From Arcticibacter sp. (lineage in GTDB: Bacteria; Bacteroidota; Bacteroidia; 2-12-FULL-35-15), in assembly GCA_021155045.1 (NCBI GenBank), contig JAJNQB010000009.1, forward strand, positions 1 to 64,000: a stretch of 64,000 bases of DNA, given 5' to 3'. Numbering within the stretch: position 1 is the first letter of the stretch; each line of letters starts with the position of its first letter. Below, piece by piece: positions 60,119 to 64,000 of this stretch. Below the pieces are notes generated by a model, which was not told the origin of the DNA, ran no database searches, and saw only the letters and a program-made list of their open reading frames with translations. The position numbers were made by a program, and so were the translations under genes.

Positions 60119-61333
60119 ATGAAAATTATTTTGAATAAAATAGAAGATGCCATTGCCGACATAAAAGCGGGAAAGGTTGTAATTGTTGTGGATGATGAAG
60201 ATAGAGAAAATGAAGGCGACTTTATAACTGCTGCAAAAAATGTTACTCCAGAAGTAATAAATTTTATGGCAACACATGGCAGAGGGCTTATTTGTGCTGC
60301 AATTACAGAAGAAAGAGTAAATGAGTTAGGCTTGGAGATGATGGTTAGCAACAATACTGCTGAATATGCTACCGCTTTTACCGTTTCAGTAGATTTATTA
60401 GGTTACGGCTGCTCCACAGGTATTTCTGCAAGTGATAGAGCAAAAACGATACAAGCATTAATAAATCCTAATATTAAACCAGAAGAGTTTGGTAAGCCTG
60501 GTCATATCTTTCCGTTAAAAGCTAAAATTGGAGGTGTTTTAAGAAGAGCTGGGCACACAGAAGCAACAATTGATTTAGCACGTTTAGCTGGTTTTGAGCC
60601 TGCTGGCGCATTAGTTGAAATTATGAACGAAGATGGTTCAATGGCTCGATTGCCTCAATTGATGGAAATTGCTAAAAAATTTAATCTTAAAATTATTTCA
60701 ATAGAAGATTTAATAGCCTACCGTTTAAGAAATGAAAGTATTATTACAAAAAATGTGGAAGTTAAAATGCCAACACAATGGGGCAATTTTGAACTAATTG
60801 CATACACTCAAACTACCAATAATCAAGAACATTTAGCTTTAGTTAAAGGAACGTGGAAAAAAGACGAGCCTGTGCTTGTTAGAGTACATTCATCTTGTTT
60901 AACTGGCGATATTTTTGGTTCTTGTCGTTGCGATTGTGGTCCGCAGTTGCATAAATCAATGGAAATGATTGAAAAAGAAGGGAAGGGAGTAATTGTTTAT
61001 ATGAATCAAGAAGGACGAGGAATTGGTTTGCTTAACAAATTAAAGGCATATAAATTGCAAGAAGAAGGACGAGATACTGTTGAAGCAAATATTGAATTAG
61101 GTTTTAAAATGGATGAACGTGACTACGGAGTAGGAGCACAAATACTTAGAGATTTAGGTATTAGTAAAATAAGACTAATGAGTAATAACCCGAAAAAACG
61201 TGCTGGCTTAATTGGATATGGTTTAGAAATTGTTGATAATGTTGCAATTGAAATCGAATCGAATGAGTATAACCAACTTTATTTAAAAACAAAACGTGAT
61301 AAAATGGGACATTCTTTAAAATTGGACAAATAA
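60119..61333 (+). CDS. ribBA: Bifunctional 3,4-dihydroxy-2-butanone-4-phosphate synthase / GTP cyclohydrolase II
   Basis: 404 residues, a RibB-RibA fusion. The RibB half (1-200) has VVDDEDRENEGDF, THGRGLICAAI, TGISASDRA and RAGHTEATIDLARLAG. The RibA half has HSSCLTGDIFGSCRCDCG (three zinc cysteines, one per expected position) and YMNQEGRGIGLLNKLKAY. Together they make the two precursors of riboflavin from ribulose-5-phosphate and GTP. It starts at the first ATG after a short leader and is followed after 30 bases by a secreted unknown protein. Confidence 0.97.
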   Translation: MKIILNKIEDAIADIKAGKVVIVVDDEDRENEGDFITAAKNVTPEVINFMATHGRGLICAAITEERVNELGLEMMVSNNTAEYATAFTVSVDLLGYGCSTGISASDRAKTIQALINPNIKPEEFGKPGHIFPLKAKIGGVLRRAGHTEATIDLARLAGFEPAGALVEIMNEDGSMARLPQLMEIAKKFNLKIISIEDLIAYRLRNESIITKNVEVKMPTQWGNFELIAYTQTTNNQEHLALVKGTWKKDEPVLVRVHSSCLTGDIFGSCRCDCGPQLHKSMEMIEKEGKGVIVYMNQEGRGIGLLNKLKAYKLQEEGRDTVEANIELGFKMDERDYGVGAQILRDLGISKIRLMSNNPKKRAGLIGYGLEIVDNVAIEIESNEYNQLYLKTKRDKMGHSLKLDK

Positions 61334-61363
61334 TATCATCGTAACTATAAAATTGAAAAAACT

Positions 61364-62176
61364 ATGAAAAAAATTATTATTGTATTTGTATTGTTTTTTG
61401 CTACATTTTCAACAGCGATTGCTCAAAAAGTTTACAAAAAAATATTCTATAAACCTCAAACAATTGAAACCAATGATTTGAAAGTTACAATTGAAGACGC
61501 AGTTTCAACTCCTGCTGGAGTTAAGTTTAAATTGAAGTTGATAAATAAAACCACAGACTATTTAATTTATAAACCCAATGAAAGTGTTTTTAAAATCAAT
61601 GGCAAAGAAGGGAAACCAAATGAAGAATGGATGATTATAAGACCAAATGAAAGCGATTGGAAAGTGATTGATTTAAAAGGAAGTGAATATATGGCTACTC
61701 AAAATTTTAATTTTGTTTTAGATGGAATATACAAAGCAAAAATTAATGAAGGTGCTATTGCTGCGCCAGATTTTATTTTGCCCCCTTCGCAAAACGAATT
61801 TAAAGCAGGTGGATTTTCTGTGGTACATGTTAGTAATAAAAAAACTACTGCTCGTACAGATGCTAAATTTAAAGTAACATACAATGGAGATAAGATTGGA
61901 ATCTTTGAACCTAACAAAGTGGCAATGAAAATGCCTGATGGAAAAGAATATGCTAATTATTATTCGAACAAAGAACCAATTGTTTTTGAAAAAGGCAAAG
62001 AACAAAACTTTTCTGTTGCATGGAAAGATGTTCCTACAGCTTCTGGTGATATGCAAAAGGCTGATATGGTAATCCTCTGGAGAGAGTCCTTTAAGGAAGT
62101 TACTCCTAAAAAAGTTCCTTCCCAAAATTTAGAAATTATTTTGGATCAAGAAATGACGGATTTAAAAAACAAATAA
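61364..62176 (+). CDS. Exported protein of unknown function
   Basis: 270 residues. A textbook signal peptide (MKKIIIVFVLFFATFSTAIAQ) precedes a predicted beta-rich mature part: NDLKVTIEDAVSTPAGVKFKLKLINKT, VFKINGKEG, GGFSVVHVSNKKTTART, KFKVTYNGDKIGIFEP, QNFSVAWKDVPTASG. The pattern resembles an immunoglobulin-like periplasmic or surface protein, but I do not recognise a named family and see no catalytic motif. It lies 30 bases after ribBA and is followed by a strong terminator, so it may be cotranscribed with ribBA without an evident link to riboflavin. Confidence 0.65.
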   Translation: MKKIIIVFVLFFATFSTAIAQKVYKKIFYKPQTIETNDLKVTIEDAVSTPAGVKFKLKLINKTTDYLIYKPNESVFKINGKEGKPNEEWMIIRPNESDWKVIDLKGSEYMATQNFNFVLDGIYKAKINEGAIAAPDFILPPSQNEFKAGGFSVVHVSNKKTTARTDAKFKVTYNGDKIGIFEPNKVAMKMPDGKEYANYYSNKEPIVFEKGKEQNFSVAWKDVPTASGDMQKADMVILWRESFKEVTPKKVPSQNLEIILDQEMTDLKNK

Positions 62177-62190
62177 AAAATAAATACTTA

Positions 62191-62226
62191 AAAAAATCCC
62201 AATAAATTTTTATTGGGATTTTTTTT
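62191..62226. terminator. Bidirectional terminator
   Basis: Perfect 16-bp stem AAAAAATCCCAATAAA / TTTATTGGGATTTTTT with a minimal TT loop, plus flanking A/T runs, between the secreted-protein gene and the convergent GNAT gene. It overlaps the GNAT stop. Confidence 0.85.
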
Positions 62227-62743
62227 ATTTTATTAATTGTAGAATTAATTCATCTTTAAAATTTTTACCATCTCGTATCCATTGTTTTTTTATTCCAGTT
62301 ATTTGAAACCCGTTTTTTTGGAATAGTAAAATGCTGTTTTCATTATCGGTAGTAATATTGCAATACAATTGTTTAAGGTTTAATACTTTAAAGCAGTAAT
62401 CAATTAACAGTTGTATTGCTTCTGATGCATACGCTTTTTTTCTTTCCGTCTTTTCCGCAATTAAAATTCCTATACCGACACGTAAATTATTGGGGTCAAA
62501 ATCAAACAAATCAATTGTTCCTATTGACTGATTATCATTGTTGCAAATTAGTAATCTTAATTGCTTTACAGTATAAATATCTTCGTGTGAACTGGCTAAG
62601 TATTGCTCTAAAACAAATTTTGAAAAAGGAGTTTGTGTATTGCTTATCAACCAATTTTCCGAATCGTTTTCCCACTTATAAAGCGTATCAATATCTGTTG
62701 GCTCTAATGAGCGCAAGTAAATTTGTTTTCCTTTTAAATTCAT
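62225..62743 (-). CDS. GNAT-family N-acetyltransferase
   Basis: 172 residues. The RimJ/RimL-like layout is clear: IYLRSLEPTDIDTLYKWENDSENW at the N-terminus, IGTIDLFDFDPNNLRVGIGILIAEKTERKKAYASEAIQLLIDYCF (acetyl-CoA region with the R/K-x-x-A/G-x-A pattern), then NENSILLFQKNGFQITGIKKQWIRDGKNFKDELIL. The acceptor could be a protein N-terminus, polyamine or antibiotic; the sequence does not decide. It overlaps the upstream unknown gene by 4 bases (ATGA), so it is translationally coupled in the dapF operon. Confidence 0.85.
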   Translation of the reverse strand: MNLKGKQIYLRSLEPTDIDTLYKWENDSENWLISNTQTPFSKFVLEQYLASSHEDIYTVKQLRLLICNNDNQSIGTIDLFDFDPNNLRVGIGILIAEKTERKKAYASEAIQLLIDYCFKVLNLKQLYCNITTDNENSILLFQKNGFQITGIKKQWIRDGKNFKDELILQLIK

Positions 62744-63309
62744 TGTTTAATAGTGTTTTTAATTGTTTCCGCTTCTTTATTAGCTAATTCAATTCCATTA
62801 TTTATTTCTTTAAAAGTGTATATTGGTATATTAACCATAGTAGAATTGATATTTAAAGAAGTTACATTTTCTATTAAGTTGCGTTGTTCTATTTCAGATA
62901 ATAATTCAAAAATAAAATTTATATCTTTTTTTGAAATATGAAACATTTCATCAAAAAATGATTTTACAGGGCTTAAACAAGTTGCTTTATCTATTGCAAC
63001 CTTTTCAAACTCCTGAATGTTCGATATAAAATGTTCTTTCAAATATTCCTCACTAAAAGTAGGGTGTGGTTTTATTTTGATAAATAAAGATTCGATTTTT
63101 TTCTGTTGAATATTTCTAATTAGTGCATCTAAAGAAACATTTATTTCATGACCTTTTATTGTTAATGAATGAAATTTTTTATCAATAATTAATCCAATAT
63201 GAGGTGGAATTCTGTTGCAATGTAGTATCACTAAATGAATTCCTTTGTTCAACACAGCTGGCTCGAATTTGTTTTTTATTTCGACTTGAAAAGATTCTGA
63301 AGTTGTCAT
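62740..63309 (-). CDS. Conserved Bacteroidota protein of unknown function
   Basis: 189 residues, no signal peptide or membrane helix. Distinct segments are IHLVILHCNRIPPHIGLIIDKKFHSLTIKGHE, IQQKKIESLFIKIKPHP, and KATCLSPVKSFFDEMF, the last two resembling a recurrent Bacteroidota family of no assigned role. The HCNRIPPHIG and CLSPVK stretches look like the most constrained parts. It lies between dapF (3 bases upstream) and the GNAT gene (4-base overlap), so the three are one transcription unit. Confidence 0.6.
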   Translation of the reverse strand: MTTSESFQVEIKNKFEPAVLNKGIHLVILHCNRIPPHIGLIIDKKFHSLTIKGHEINVSLDALIRNIQQKKIESLFIKIKPHPTFSEEYLKEHFISNIQEFEKVAIDKATCLSPVKSFFDEMFHISKKDINFIFELLSEIEQRNLIENVTSLNINSTMVNIPIYTFKEINNGIELANKEAETIKNTIKQ

Positions 63310-63312
63310 AGT

Positions 63313-64000
63313 TTAAATTTCTATTTCGCCTTTAAAAACAAAAATTGCAGGACCTTCCAACCAAATATTATTAAAAGTTTTATTGTCTTCAGTATTAAAT
63401 TTTACTTTTAAGTTTCCTCCTAATGTTTTAATATCACAATAATTTTTTGCCGTAGATAATCCTTTTAATGAAGCTACCAATGCTGCTGCTGTAACTCCTG
63501 TTCCACAAGAATACGTTTCATTTTCTACGCCTCTTTCATAGGTTCGAACAAATAATGAATTTCCTATTTTTTCAATAAAATTCACATTTGTTCCTTCTTT
63601 TTTAAATCGTTCGTTGTAGCGAATTTTTTTTCCTTCCTCAAAAACATTAACATTCTCTATGTCTTTGCTAAATTGAACATAATGTGGAGAGCCGGTATTC
63701 AAATACAAAAATGTTTCATTTAATTCAATTTCATTTACATCATTCATTTTTAATGAAATAAATTCTGGTTGAACAGTTGCAATGTGTTCTCCATCAATGG
63801 CAATGAAAGAAGCTTTTTCTTTTACTAAACCCAATGTGTGAGCAAATTCTACAATACATCTTCCTCCATTGCCACACATACTACTTTCGCTTCCATCAGA
63901 ATTATAATAAACCATTTCAAAATCATAACTAGCTTTGCTTTGTAATAGCATTAATCCATCAGCGCCAATTCCAAATCGCCTGTCGCATAACTTGGCTACT
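63313..64000 (-). CDS. dapF: Diaminopimelate epimerase (C-terminal part; N-terminus beyond the window)
   Basis: About 228 codons are visible and the frame stays open to the right edge, reading VAKLCDRRFGIGADGLMLLQ, so the true start lies outside. Both catalytic cysteines are present: MCGNGGRC and SCGTGVTAAAL. GNEF-type and RTYERGVENETYSCG segments match DapF, which interconverts LL- and meso-diaminopimelate for lysine and peptidoglycan synthesis. It is followed by two cotranscribed genes. Confidence 0.95.
   Translation of the reverse strand, partial: VAKLCDRRFGIGADGLMLLQSKASYDFEMVYYNSDGSESSMCGNGGRCIVEFAHTLGLVKEKASFIAIDGEHIATVQPEFISLKMNDVNEIELNETFLYLNTGSPHYVQFSKDIENVNVFEEGKKIRYNERFKKEGTNVNFIEKIGNSLFVRTYERGVENETYSCGTGVTAAALVASLKGLSTAKNYCDIKTLGGNLKVKFNTEDNKTFNNIWLEGPAIFVFKGEIEI

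Overview
The window comes from a low-GC member of the Bacteroidota, probably on the Flavobacteriia side, although the exact order cannot be fixed from sequence alone. The evidence is: three large secreted proteins with the type IX secretion / gliding-associated C-terminal domain (IPNxFTPNGDG ... DRWG); many TAnnTTTG '-7' promoter boxes of the Bacteroidota sigma factor; few Shine-Dalgarno sequences; and typical neighbourhoods such as thrS-infC-rpmI-rplT and SPFH, LysM/PBP and 2TM-domain genes. Most of the window is chromosomal housekeeping, with one small accessory hotspot in a tRNA cluster.

Layout. 1-3.2 kb: a cut-off S41 protease, dCMP deaminase, a thioesterase and a 5'-nucleotidase split into two genes. 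3.2-9 kb: dnaA, a large propeller-sensor kinase, a low-molecular-weight phosphatase and an RsmI-type methyltransferase. 9-17 kb: an unknown envelope protein, SirB1-like protein, nucleoside phosphorylase, universal stress proteins, SPFH protein, tRNA-Arg(ACG), and a Usp / proton antiporter / MiaE operon. 17-25 kb: permease, glycosyltransferase and flippase-like genes, ruvC, hydrolase, YwqK-like protein, trxB and a desaturase. 25-31.5 kb: the rplT-rpmI-infC-thrS operon (infC appears to start at AUA), a CoA-transferase and guaA. 31.5-40.9 kb: LysM protein, hemF, a 1420-residue T9SS cargo with five exact-length repeats, and a small membrane/regulator operon. 40.9-45.7 kb: a peptide ABC transporter.

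45.8-47.05 kb is the most unusual stretch. tRNA-Ser, tRNA-Pro and tRNA-Arg genes are interleaved with two small GIY-YIG nuclease genes. Each nuclease gene is preceded by a broken chimeric tRNA copy whose anticodon arm is replaced by a TCCCG...CGGGA hairpin. The Pro unit is bracketed by a perfect 55-bp direct repeat. This looks like a tRNA-gene-targeting mobile unit.

47-54.6 kb: recQ, a LolD-type ATPase, an arsenic operon (arsR, DUF6428, methyltransferase, aquaporin, arsC) with no efflux pump, and uvrD/pcrA. 54.8-59.9 kb: two more T9SS cargo genes. 59.9-60.06 kb: a gene-free segment that folds like a 6S RNA. 60.1-64 kb: ribBA, a secreted unknown protein, a GNAT acetyltransferase, a conserved unknown protein and a dapF cut by the window end. 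Several non-AUG starts were corrected to internal ATG codons; a few TTG starts were kept because an in-frame stop lies directly upstream.
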